NCBI RefSeq assembly: GCF_963678975.1
Contig: NC_089279.1
Span: forward strand, 29,489,525-29,553,524
Direction: 5' to 3'
Source: Dysidea avara
Lineage: Eukaryota; Porifera; Demospongiae; Dictyoceratida; Dysideidae
DNA: 64,000 bases
Positions 37,801 through 49,100 of this stretch are shown here, one piece after another (position 1 is the first letter of the stretch; each line of letters opens with the position of its first letter). Under the pieces are notes generated by a model. That model was not told where the DNA came from and searched no databases. It was given only the letters and a program-made list of their open reading frames with translations. The translations under genes were made by a program, and so were the position numbers.

Positions 37801-40800
37801 TTCCGTGGTGACTGGATTGATTGCAGAGGCGCTTCTGGTACTGTTCTTCATTTGTAGCAGCACTCTGTAGCGACTGAAGTAGGTGAAAGTGGAGCGTAAT
37901 AGCCACTTTTATTTTGAGTAGTTTGGGCTCGCAAATTGTCCATATTCTTTGTGGTGTCTGGATCGGTTGCAGAGGTGCTTTTCCCCTCATTTGTGGCACT
38001 GTTTTATGGATGGGCTGAACGTATTTGAAAGCAAAGCATAATGGCCACTTCACTTTCAAGTCAGTAATTGATAGCTGGGATGCGTTCAGACGAAAACATT
38101 AACTTTGGCTGGTACCATCCTTCTTTTGATGTGGTAAACGTGTGTTCACCAGTCATAATAATTTTACAAAAAATATAAACAAATAAGTATAAGGAAAAAT
38201 TAGGATTTTTGGTTTGATTAGGGATCATAGAAACAAAAAGTACAGAAACAAGGGAGGTCTGGAGATATACTAGTGGACTGAATTAGGGATTAAAAATGTG
38301 GACTAGTATATCTGCAGGTATAGGTGACCTCCCTTGTCTCCCTAGTTTTTATTTCTGTGATCCCTAATCAAACTTAAAATTCCTTTTACTTATAAGTATA
38401 CACTACTAAATAGATTGTTTCTAAAATAATTTCTGTATTTGTCATTCATAGAGTGTGTTCACAGCTGAGTCACTCCAGTCAAGATGGTACATGGTAGCTG
38501 GTAATCATGATCACTATGGAAGTACTGAAGCACAAATTGCATATACCAAAAAATCACATCGATGGTACATGCCAAACTATTACTACACTGAGGTAACGTC
38601 ATTGTTTACTATAATGGGGATCCTTGTATTATGTATGCTTTTCAGGAATTTAAAATTAGTCCAAATTTTATAATTCAGTTTGTGTTCATTGACACGGAAC
38701 TACTCTCAACTAGTGATCAGGGATGCTCACCAGCAAATGAGTCAGATCCTCAGTGGTTATGGATTGAAAACACACTAGCTGCTTCAACTTCTCAATGGCT
38801 ATTTGTACTAGGACACCACCCGGGTAAGAAAAGGGTTGAACATTTATGTTATAGCATTGTTGTGAGTGCTGTAGGAAAGCACAATTCATGGATTAAATAA
38901 AGTACCAGATGATTTTTTTTGTATAGCAAAAGCAAGGCAGTGCTATAAATTGTTTATGGAACTTTCCCTGTAGTGGATTGAAACCCAGTACATATAAACA
39001 CACTAACATGCTAACATGGCACTTAATAATGGATCACACTAGTTTTCTCTTGCAGGTTTTAACAGTACTATAGTATGTACAAGCCGAGCTGGATCCTGAA
39101 AAACAGCTAAAAATTAAAAGTGAATTTTTCTCAAGAGAGTTAACATTTCAGTAAACCAGATGATTAGTGGTGACAGCAAAGTGTCAACAACAGACACCTC
39201 CATTGCAAGTTCTGGAAAGGGCTGTAATAGACACTATCAAATGTATGGTGAAATTTTGAATGGCTGTAGACATTATGTCTGATATTTGAACAAAAAGATT
39301 TTGAAATAATTTTAGCGGGTCAAGCAGTGCTACAAATGAGCCAAATTTCAAGATAATGTTAATTGCGTCCGTGAGTTATTAAATGTTTTTGAGGATCCAG
39401 CTCAACCGTAATGTAGTCCCAAAGAGGGTGGAACACTAGGGATAACTTGTACCTCAGTGTACAATAGGCCTTTTGATCAGTATAATGTTTGAGTGAAAAG
39501 AAATAGAACGAAGGTGTATTTACGTCCGTGATGCATGTATTGTGATGTGTTATGTCAAAGACCAAAGCAATGTCTAATTGTGAAAGTCAAACCTGTAGTG
39601 TTAAAAATTAATGAGTTACATTTGTCTGATGGTATTGGTTAGTTCGTTAACCCACCAGTCAATCAGTCGGTCAGTATAGACACTTACAAAAGTATTAAAT
39701 TTTGTAGAAAGTTATATGAAGTGTTTTGGGCCATGAAGGTGCTGGCTTACCGCCAATAATGACAGGGTAATTATGAGAGGCTATGAACCTGTTATTCTTT
39801 AGCCACTAAGCTAGAAAGTGTGTATCAATATGTTGTATGTACACTAGGACCCCATTATCCGAACACCTATGTACCAGTTAAATCACAAAAGTGTTTAGAT
39901 AAGTAAATTTGTTTGCCCATTCATTTATATACAGAGTTCTGTTGAACTACTCTAATAGAACATACGCCTACTCTATTATAACATTCACCTAACGACGTAA
40001 TACTCTAATAGAACAGTCACTTATACTGTGATAATCAAGGGTTCGGGTAATCGAGATTCGGATAATCAAGGTCCTACTGTAGTACAGTCTAGATGTTCAG
40101 CTTTCACATATCTCTTTTCAACTTCTGTAGCAACATCAAAGCAGTGAACATGCATATTTTCTCTTTCATGTTTTATGCCAAAAACAGCCCAATACTGAAT
40201 ATATATGTAATGTATCTTACAGTAATTTGATATATGAATAGCTTTAGTATTTGAAGAGCTTTAAAGCAATGTTGTCTTTTGTTATGGAAGACATTTAGGA
40301 ACAACATGGACTCAGTTAAATGTGAATAGACTATAGCAAAATGTGTGTTTGTATTTTCCTCTCATAAATGTAGCTTTATGCCTTCATTTGTTAATGTGTT
40401 CAATAGTCTGGTCAGTAGCTGAGCATGGACCTACTGAAATACTAGTGGAGTGCCTCAGACCACTACTGATAGAATACAACGTCACTGCTTATTTTTGTGG
40501 ACATGATCATACCATGCAACATCTCCATGAAGAGGATAGCTCTGTAGAGTATTTTGTAAGTGGAGCTGGTCATAACACCAACTTTTTACGAAGTCATAAT
40601 GTAAGTGTATATATCTCCAGTTAGTGTATTTTAATGTCATTGCATGTGTCCTTATAGGATGATGTGCCTGAAAACTCCCTAAAGTTTCATTATGGCCCTT
40701 TGGATTTTTTTAGTGCCATCGGTGCATTTGCTCATGTCACCATTAACTCTACAATTATGAGTGTTACATATGTGGATTATGAAGGTTAGTATGGTTGTGA

Positions 40801-40889
40801 CTGGTTCATATATTATCACATATTTCATTTATTTAGGGAACAACTTGTATTTTTATACCACAGAAACAACCAGGGACAAAGAAGGATAA
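31109..40889 (+). CDS. Membrane-anchored purple acid phosphatase (ACP5-like), gene B
   Basis: Eight coding exons: 31109-31203, 32009-32118, 35849-36114, 38452-38592, 38646-38823, 40407-40600, 40658-40784, 40837-40889. All joins are GT-AG and in frame, giving 387 aa. Exon sizes and phases copy gene A almost exactly. The N-terminus is acidic (DDDDD run), followed by RRR and the same type II anchor ([16 protein letters not shown]). Catalytic motifs are intact: GDWGG, GDNFY, GNHDH, GHHP, CGHDH. Differences from A include an EEEEDDEK stalk after the anchor, EFKISPN at the start of exon 5, and a different last exon ending TTRDKEG. The introns hold several MITEs (31298, 33693, 36131, 36744, 39842). 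Predicted activity: acid phosphomonoesterase facing the lumen or outside. Expression is not shown by the sequence, but the open frame argues against decay. Confidence 0.93.
31298..31720. mobile_element. GTGATGCACTGAT-ended MITE in intron 1 of gene B
   Basis: The left end CTAGTGATGCACTGATTTAG and the right end ...TATTGGTGCATCACTAA are inverted, with TATCGG-type repeats inside. A partial relative lies in gene A at about 15608-15700, also in an intron. Confidence 0.6.
31800..31862. repeat. (CA)n microsatellite in intron 1 of gene B
   Basis: A CA run with one CTACAC interruption. The corresponding intron of gene A has a shorter CA run at 14839-14890, so it predates the A/B duplication. Confidence 0.9.
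33693..33769. repeat. 77-bp near-perfect palindrome
   Basis: AAAATTACTAGTGTTGCACTG is mirrored by CGGTGCAACACTAGTAATTTT, meeting at TGCCGATATCGGCA. It has the same end motif as the element at 36131-36511 and looks like an internally deleted form of it. Confidence 0.85.
34350..34456 (+). repeat. Two direct copies of a roughly 51-bp unit
   Basis: AACTGTGTTGTGTTGCCCCA ... GATTACTATTTTAAG occurs twice in a row; the second copy has a short TA expansion. Confidence 0.85.
36131..36511. mobile_element. GTGTTGCACCGATA-ended MITE just after the exon 3 donor of gene B
   Basis: The ends GTGTTGCACCGATATGAG and TTATCGGTGCAACAC are inverted, and ATAACATACAT is found on both outer sides as a target duplication. 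It begins only about 15 bp after the donor site of exon 3. Confidence 0.75.
36744..36974. mobile_element. pogo/Tigger-like MITE with TA target duplication (copy 1)
   Basis: CAGTAGGACCTCCATTATCTGAAC on the left and GTTCAGATAATCGAGGTCCTACTG on the right, flanked by TA on each side. The CAGT start and TA target are typical of pogo-type Tc1/mariner elements. Non-coding. A second copy is at 39842. Confidence 0.75.
37370..38060. repeat. Dispersed repeat with a CTGACTGATGCCTC core (copy 1)
   Basis: It contains CAGCCTCAATTTTCC, ACTGATGCCTCAGGCAAAGC, GGGCTTGATTTCTGCATTGTTCGACGTCAC, then TTTGTTCTCCTTTG. The same string of blocks occurs at about 47240-48280 and 58280-58760. I do not recognise the family and see no ORF or terminal repeat. 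Confidence 0.6.
38184..38398. repeat. Imperfect palindrome just upstream of exon 4 of gene B
   Basis: TTGATTAGGGATCATAGAAAC with AGGGAGGTC is answered by GACCTCCCTT and TTCTGTGATCCCTAATCAAA. A weaker relative with AACAAGGGA...TCCCTTGTT lies at about 54188-54320. Confidence 0.75.
39842..40079. mobile_element. pogo/Tigger-like MITE with TA target duplication (copy 2)
   Basis: CACTAGGACCCCATTATCCGAAC on the left and GGATAATCAAGGTCCTACTG on the right, flanked by TA. The interior carries two copies of the ACTCTAATAGAAC motif, as does copy 1. Confidence 0.7.
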
Positions 40890-41239
40890 AACAATTTCAA
40901 CCATTTTATACATTATATGTAGATACATCTTCACTGTTACATCCATCCAATATTTATATATTAAAACACAGTATCAAGGGGACATGCAACTAGCTTTGCT
41001 TACCGATAAAAGCTAGCACATTTGCTGTGCTATAAAGCAGCTATATAGCTTTCTGCCATGTTTTGAATACTATAGTAGTACTTCAACTATTGTAAATAAT
41101 GGGGTGTGTATAGGGTATTTGCCTAACACTTTGATACTCATTACCATATGGTTAGCTATTACTATACATTTTATAATTATTGAAGATAAGTGAGTTATGA
41201 CATTGATATTGATACCAACAGGTTTTGTTGCAATTCTTC

Positions 41240-42745
41240 CACTAAGTGCTTTATTTCTTTGCATCACTCATAATCCAAAAAGGGCCTGTAATCTGGCACC
41301 ATTTACTGTTAACACTGCACATGTTATCTTTATAAAAAACCAAAAAACTAGTGGAGAAAAGGTGCCTCTTTCAACCTCTCTAACCCTCTCATGTTTTCCC
41401 TTTCTCTTAAGTTCCGCACGGCGAAAGCACTGAATGTCTGAAGAGGAGAGATAGGAGGGAGCAAACAGGTTAAATACTTTAATGCCTGTCAAAGAAAGCC
41501 AACCTCCTGTCACGACCCCAAAAACTCTCAGCCTTAATGTCAAGCCGAGTGACATCCTCAACATTAGCTGAGCGATAAGAGAAAAGCTCACCAGTAAGTG
41601 GTTGCAAAGATGGTTCAATACTAACATTGTGACAAATTTTAGATAAAAAGCTGCTGTAATATCGCGCAGTTTGTTATGTCTGATAGAAGGAAATCCTCCA
41701 CAAGGACAGCTCAAACAATGATCAATGGTAAAAGATTTGCCACAAACACAACTAGATGGTAACAATGATGGTTGCCACCCATAGCGAATACACAAGGTAT
41801 CACGAAAAGCTCCCTTGTGTAATACGAAGCCATGATCAGACAAAGGAAGTGTCACAAGCCAACTGAAGGAGCCCTTCTCCCTAGATAGTGTAACAGCTCT
41901 TTGTAACCTCGGACACAATTGGGGCATCAAAGCATTAAAAGTGGTAAGCAATTCATGGTTATGAGCATCAACAGCAAGCTTTTTAGTGGCAAACTGAGAA
42001 GCAGAGGCATTAACAGTATAGTTAGTAGACTGAACTTGACCATTGGTGCAGCTATATGGACAGATGAAGAGAACTGATAAGCTGAGTACTTTGAGGGATC
42101 AATTATGTCCAAACCACCCAACCTAGTAGGTAGGGAGAGTAAACATCTGTCATTCACATTGAAAGAACATTGACCAGTAAGAGTAGGTAAGAATCTGGTT
42201 TGAATAACTTCCTCCAATGGGCCGGAGAAAAAGGTCTTGTATATCAGGAACACATCTAGCCAAAAGAATTCCACTTACCAACTACACCATGGAAAAATGC
42301 TGCATATGAGTTTCTGAGAAATCTGATAAAACATTTAGTTTCCGCTGCCACACTGAGACTCTGATGAACAAACGATTCAACAAAGGGAGGTGAACCCAAA
42401 GCAGCACCAAGGTGTTGTTTTCCCTCCACAGTGATGGAAACTCCAGTCCCCTTAAACAATGAAACAGCTTCATTGTAACAAGCTTCTTTAACAATCAGAG
42501 AAGTCTTATTGTTTTGGATAGTAACCAAAGTCAGGTCCTGAGGAGACAAGTGACTCCCACCAATCACACACAGTAGCCAGCTTTCTGCAAGCAGTGGCAT
42601 CATCAGCGTACCAAATCTGCCATATATCCTCCATTGACAATGTATCAATCAGGGGCTTAATGCCCAGGGCATACATTGGCATCGCCAATGGAACACCCTG
42701 AGTAGTCCCCTCCTCAGAAAGCAAAGTGTGCCCATTGATACACAG
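41240..42745 (-). pseudogene. 5'-truncated non-LTR retrotransposon: RT end plus zinc-knuckle and probable restriction-like endonuclease
   Basis: Frames chain on the minus strand from CINGHTLLSEEGTTQGVPLA (about 42745) to WYADDATACRKL (the RT active site, about 42610), FGYYPKQNKTSLIVKEACYN (about 42500), SLPTRLGGLDI (about 42120) and the cysteine module CVCGKSFTIDHCLSCPCGGF with RHNKLRD (about 41640-41750). The C-terminal tail has RRAELKRKGKHERVREVERG and FSPLVFW. The order RT, CCHC-type knuckle, then a conserved charged region agrees with RLE-bearing retrotransposons (the R2/NeSL side), though I cannot place it in a named clade. Several frameshifts break it. It is 5'-truncated at the RT, as usual for target-primed insertion. 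It lies between phosphatase genes B and C. Confidence 0.75.
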
Positions 42746-43879
42746 ATTGATAGTTACTAATGCCTATAACCTGTACCAATTTTTACTAATTTTAATACAG
42801 CATATATTATAACCAGTACCATCATATTTCAGAACATTAGATACTGTTAGGGGACATGACCAAATGAATTAATTACTGACCCAGCATTCAACATCATGGT
42901 GGCTAACATTAATGAGATTTCAAAGTACCATTTTCTCTCCTCAGTGTTTTAGTTATTTTATATTCCAGCACTACCTCATGCATGACTACTCAGTAAGTAG
43001 TAGTATAATAGTGGTGCTAATATTATAATGCATATGATATAATATATAACACAATTGACTAGATATGTAGCAGTTGTAGCTTGCTTACAGCAGTGCTCAA
43101 AATTCAACTGCTCATCATGATTTCAATAGATTCAATATCTACGTGGCCATGGGTTTCCACTGTCTTTTTTTCCATTTAATAAAAGTGCACTTTCTAAATG
43201 AATAGCAATCACTTTTGGGCTTGTGAGTTTACTTGTAGACAATGTTACTTTGTGAAGTTAATATCCCCATAATATACTCTAACAGAACAGTCATACAGAT
43301 AGCCAGCTATTGTAACTGCTCTGTTGGAGTGACTGACTGTTCAGCCATTTCTGTGATTTGCGTTGTCTCACAAGCAAAAGTTTTCAATTTAGTGTGGCAC
43401 CATTGTTCCCCCCCCCGTGTTATACTAGCTATAAGCTCCAAGCACTTTGTATTGTATAGGTGTGCATTTAATAATTGACTTTAAAAATAATACTTTATAG
43501 CTACCCTCAACAGTTTGGCCAAGAGTGCATACATATTAGTTGGCATTGGAGAGAGGTAGCTAAAGTCTTATAAGGTAAACAGACTGTATGATCAGTATTC
43601 AGAGTAGTTAACTGCTTAGTGTTACTATTAAGCCGAGGTACTAACAAAGTTAAGACCTAGTAGTTACTAGTTACACATATATAAGCAGAAGATACTCTAA
43701 TAGAGCAGCCGGCTGCATGATGGCGTAACAAAAAGGTTGTTATCCAAGTAACTGACTATAATTTTAATTTAAAAAAATATAGCATGTATTTTGTACAGAG
43801 TGCTTCATAAATAAATTTGTTTAGAAAGAATAAAAATATTTACATAAGTAGTTGTAGCCTTTGTCCTTACACCTCAACC
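42746..43879. other. Intergenic, nothing coding seen
   Basis: Contains dispersed 22-base motif relatives at about 43263 and 43688. No exon is supported. Confidence 0.45.
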
Positions 43880-46053
43880 TCAATCTCTAGTTGGCTTTTT
43901 GCTGTAAAAATACAGCTTCTTCCCTACACAATGTAAACAACGTAAAATAATGAAGGTGATTGATGAAGTACACAGTACACTCACCTGAATGATCAATATA
44001 TGTTACATTCATTACTGTAGAGCTAATAGAGACACTAGTAAACGCCCCATGAGTTTTAAAGGCATCTATTGGGCCATAATGGAACTTAAGTGAATGTGGT
44101 GGTACGTCATTCTAAAAAAAGATATGACAAAAAGCTACTCTAGAAATACATCACTTACAAGATGTCGTTGAGATGAATCAGTATCGTGTCCAGCTCCAGT
44201 CACAAAGTACTCTACTGTGCTGTTCTCTTCGTGGAAGTGTTGCATGGCATGATCATGGCCGCAAAAATAAGCAGTGACATTGTATTTTATCAAAAGTGGT
44301 CTCAGGCGGTTCACCAGTGTCTGCGTAGGCCCATGTTCAGAAATTGACCAAACTGTAAAATATTAACACAAGTATAATAATTATAGTGTGTGACAAATTT
44401 CACAAATCAGTACGTTGGTGCTGCAAAACTAGCATAAAAATCACACAAACTGCCAAGTGTCTAGATTACACGGGTGTCAAGTGTCATGGTTAACAAGTTC
44501 CACAGTAGCTCCTGCACTTGTGAGATACTCTAATAGAGCAGTCAAATTATATAGCCTAATAAAAGTCACATCCCAAAATCTTTCTTTCAGACTTGTGGTC
44601 ACTACTAGAAGGTACATATGGTATAACACAGGGCAATATAGCATTTTATAGATGCTTTTATAAGGAGGTACAAAATGTACAATACTGCGAAATTCACACA
44701 ACAATAGCTTGTTGACTGCCAATCTTGAACAGTGTCCCTTTGGCTGTGAGCTGTTATTTACAACTGGTATTCTTCCAGAATCCCTTAATCTCTCACAACA
44801 ACCACTATTAGTGAATGTCAGAAATGTGTACTATACAGCACATGGAATAGTAATTGCTCGTCCGTTATATTTATTTAGGAAACACAAGTACAAAAATATC
44901 AATAACTATGTTTGGTAAGCAGGTTGGCTCAATGCATTACTCACCTGGATAATGTCCCAGTACAAATAACCAATTGGCAGTAGATGAAGCTAAAGTCTGT
45001 TCAATCCAATCCCACTGATCCTCAGCAGCACTGACAGAGGCAGGGCCACTTGGTGGCAACCACTTCCTGACAAGATCAGTCAAACCATCAAGAATTATAG
45101 TGTCAATAAAAACGAACTGAGCCGTAACATTCGAATCAGGGATTGTTACTGTCTGAAACATTTTGATCTGTATTGTGGTCTTTTATAACAGTTATTACAA
45201 TACCTCAGTGTAGAAGTAACTTGGCATGTACCAACGATGTGACCTCGCAGTGTATGCAATCTCAGCTGAAACATTTCCATAGTGATCATGATTACCAGCT
45301 ACCATATACCATCTTGACTGGAGTGACTTAGCAGTGAAAACATCCTACAACATTAATAATAACTTCAAGTGGGGTAAATGCAAGACTGTATGATACATGT
45401 AATAATGGAATAACATTTGAATGCGAGTCAATTGGTCTTTGGAACACCACCATACAGACTTAACCAAAATATGTAGTGCTCTGGGTGGAAAATAGTCCCA
45501 ACTTAAACTGTTTTCACATACAGATTAGCTGAGCATGTGGATTCCCTAATCCCTTTGCAGTCTTCCTTACTTTTTAAAGTTGGTGCTAGTATAAAAATGT
45601 TACACAAGAGATTGTGTGGTGTGGAGCTCCAGCAAAGCCACAAAAGGCAACTAGCTGCTACCCAATATAGATATACTAAGCTTTCACAAAAATGCAAACT
45701 ATCTAAAATTCCAGGTATGTGTGTTGATCAACTATATCACATGACATTCACATGACTCTCATCAGTGCCTATGCAACTATGTAGTCAACACTCACTTCAA
45801 AGGTTGCTTTAAATCTTGAATCGTCTACGTCTGTCACACCCAATGGATAAAAATTATCTCCAAGTGCCACAGTAAACTGTGAACCAATCTCCTCGGCGGT
45901 TTTGCCCATTTGTTCCGCGTTGTGTTGCTGTGCAAAAGTGTAATACGGCCATGTGCCATCGCCTCCCCAATCTGCAACTACGAGAAAATTCAGCTCTCCA
46001 TTAACGACACAGCTAAGACAAGTTAGCACCGCTAGTACGCAGAAAACACGCAT
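43880..46053 (-). CDS. Secreted purple acid phosphatase (ACP5-like), gene C
   Basis: Six exons on the minus strand: 45796-46053, 45204-45344, 44945-45152, 44159-44352, 43985-44111, 43880-43923; GT-AG, in phase, 323 aa, close to human ACP5 (325 aa). Residues 1-19 ([19 protein letters not shown]) are a classic signal peptide. Ligands: D28 (ADWGG), D66 and Y69 (GDNFY), N104 (GNHDH), H200 (GHYP, the usual form), H235 and H237 (CGHDH). Intron positions equal the last five of genes A and B. Exon 3 is 30 bases longer than its A/B counterpart, adding a segment around [19 protein letters not shown]; in mammalian ACP5 this neighbourhood holds the protease-sensitive repression loop, so regulation may differ. 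An in-frame ATG 17 codons upstream (46104) would bury the signal peptide; I prefer 46053. Head-to-head with PDCD5. Confidence 0.93.
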
Positions 46054-46192
46054 TCCACTTCTCACAGGTCCCTTAGCTAATTTTTCGCGATGCAGCAACA
46101 ACAAAGCGCATCTATAATTTTTACAAGCGCTAGCAAATTAATATTTATTGGTTTCCGTTCAGTTCCTATCTCTGTTCCTATCAGTGGATTTT
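46054..46192. promoter_or_regulatory. Compact divergent promoter between phosphatase C and PDCD5
   Basis: Only 139 bp separate the two start codons. The sequence must hold both 5' UTRs and any core promoters. I see no clear TATA box pair. A bidirectional promoter is an inference from spacing. Confidence 0.5.
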
Positions 46193-49100
46193 ATGGCGGA
46201 TAGCGACTTAGAGGCATTAAGGGCAAAGAGACTAGCCGAACTGCAAGCCCAGTACCAGGTATGCGCTTAAAAACGTGTATACAAGATATGTAATACCACA
46301 ATCGATTGTGTTACAGGGAGGAGGAGGTGGTGGACAAAATGACTCGGAAAGACAGAAGCAACAAGCAGAAGCGATGAAAAGGTTTATTGTTCTGATTTGC
46401 TTGATATTTGAGTGAAATGATACAGGGAAGATGAAATGAAAAATTCTATCTTGTCACAAATTCTCCAGCAAGATGCCAGAGCAAGATGTGAATCATTTAT
46501 TTCATTCATCACTTGTGTTACACTAGTGTATGTGTTGTGTAGTGAACAGTATTGCATTGGTGAAACCAGAGAAGGCTAAGATGGTGGAGAACATGTTAAT
46601 ACAGATGGCAAAAACAGGACAAATTAGCTCCAAGGTAAATATTCCTTCATATTAGGTGCATTCATTATCTACCGTATTTTACCGGTTAATAGCCGCGGGT
46701 ACTATAACTTTCAGCAAGGAAAATGATGCAGGTACTATGCGAAGGCAGCTATTATCCGATGGTGGCTACTATAAGCTTGTGTAGCAGTAGTCTGTGGTGT
46801 TTATATGGATTTTCAAATGGCTGACCTTGTGTAACCATCCTTTAATACCATTAATCTACTTGGCTCCTCTCAGAAATGCTATTTCCAGGCTTAAAACAAC
46901 TCCTTTGCTTAGTTTCTCCTTCAAACGTTTGTCATCAACACTTGTATCAGCATATTCAGATACAAGCCGCAGCTGTTATCCAAGGACAGCTCTTATGAGA
47001 GTAATTCAAGGTTGTGCTGTGGCTACTATCCGGGGGCAACTATTATGTGAGCCGCGGCTATTAACCGGTCAAATACGGTAAGTAAGGTGCTAGTCATCTT
47101 GCTCAAATGCAACACACTATCATACAGTACAGTAGTACTGTATTATTATTATTATTATTATTGTATAATGTGCAAACCTCAATCACGAGTATAATGTACG
47201 TGATTAGTTAACAAACTAAACGTTAATAAACTTAATGGTTTAGGTTTTCTTGCCTGAAAATATCACCCCAAAACCAGCCTCACTTTTCCTTCATAGCAGG
47301 TTGACAGTATTGGTTAGGTATAACCAAGCCCATAAATGTCTTCAGAGCAACTCCAAACCCCTCCAACAAATTTCAATATAATTTTAGTTCTGCTAACTGA
47401 CTGACTGATGCCTCCAACCAAGTGTAACTTGACTGGTTAATGCTTAGTCTGGCACTGCCAACCCTATTTTAGATGCCTATAAGCACCCCAAAAAATAGGA
47501 TCTGGCCTATCTAGAATCAAGGACTTGTGCCACCGTTACCAAAAACTGGTGCGTCCAATCAAATCGCACTATTGTTAATTAAAAGCATTGTGGCCACATG
47601 GAATGAGTAAATACTGGGAGGAAAGTCATGAAATGAAAGCTGTGTGAGTTCTTGTTGTGTCAGGGCGAATAAACCAGGGACAATTTTCCATTTAACATCT
47701 GTGTGTAATAGATGCCTTCCCTCGGAAAGTAGAAATATTGCCTCCACAGCCTAAACATCAACTGCCCATAGAAAAGTAACTGATTGACATCCTAAAGCAT
47801 CACTGTCATGATTGGATTCTTCGCTATTCGTGATCTCTTAGCATGGGGTTATTGTGAGCCGCAGTGTAATTATGCATTCGTAAGCACAAGTCCTGAATGC
47901 TACACAGGCCATACCCTATTTTTTGGGACACTTACAAGCACCTAAAATAGGGTCAGCAGTGCCAGACTAGTTAATGCTATGGGCTTGATTTATGCAGTGT
48001 TTGATGTCACTTCCGCCTGAGACAGCCAACCACAAACAGCAGCTGCATTAAGGACTTACCTGTGTCCTCCTTTGTGTCCCTTTTTTCCATTACTGTGTAG
48101 GCATTGATTCGTTGTGGTTCAGTGCTTTAATTTCTGTAGTTTGTCTGGATTCTTTGCAGAGGTGCTTCTCATGGTGTTCTTCATTATAATGGGTGAAACA
48201 TAGCTGAAACTGAAGTAGAATGGAACAGCTACTTCACATTTCAATAATTAATAGATGGGTGTGTGTGTTCAGTCGTGAAGTTAATTTCTTATAACGTGTT
48301 CATTTCTTTGGTACAGTATGTAATAGTTCATTATCATATCCTCTTGTACAATTGATTGGTGACAGGGTAAACAATTTTGTTGAATCTATAACTAGGTGTT
48401 GCTTTAAAATCTTAAAAGTCTCAATCAAGTCTCCACACTCTCGTCTACAGTATAGTGAATAAATATTTAGATTCTGGATGCATTCTTGGTAAGGTAGGTT
48501 TGCTAATTGGGATATCAATTTTGTAGCACGGTGTTGAATTTTCTCCAACATCAAGACACACGGTAGTGTGTCGTGCGGCCCAAGAAGCCGGCGCGTAACA
48601 CCCGTGAGTATATTGACAGGAAGAAAGAAAACGCAATTTTCGCACCTCCGTAGCTCTGTGCTTCCTTGAAACAAGACGATTTTTGCTGTGGACATGGACT
48701 CCAACTGCAGCACTCCACATTCCAAATTTGAGCGAAATCGCTTCGCGCGTTTCCGAGATAAGCGACTTCAAAAATTGGCTCAGTTTCTTCGTTTTTTTTT
48801 TCTTATTTTTCTTTTTCTTGTCGCACACTTACAAAAACTGCTATAAAACGCGAACGCCATATCTGATTGCCTTGAAATTTGGCACACAGAAGGGGGATAT
48901 AAAGGCGCATCTCTGTACCAACTTTGGCTGGAATACGATAAACAGGCAAAGAGTTATGAGCGATTATTCACGAAAAATAACACCAATATGTTGTCACGCC
49001 TACAGGGTAAACCGCGTATGGGAAGAAGCTGAAAATCGGTGGGTGAATAGGTTAACTATTGAACCTCAAACCTTTTGTGGTTTGAAAGAAATCGAGCTAA

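Noticed and set aside
46054-46104. Upstream in-frame ATG adding 17 residues to phosphatase C
   Set aside because: It would place basic residues before the signal peptide; the ATG at 46053 gives a standard signal peptide and the usual family length.
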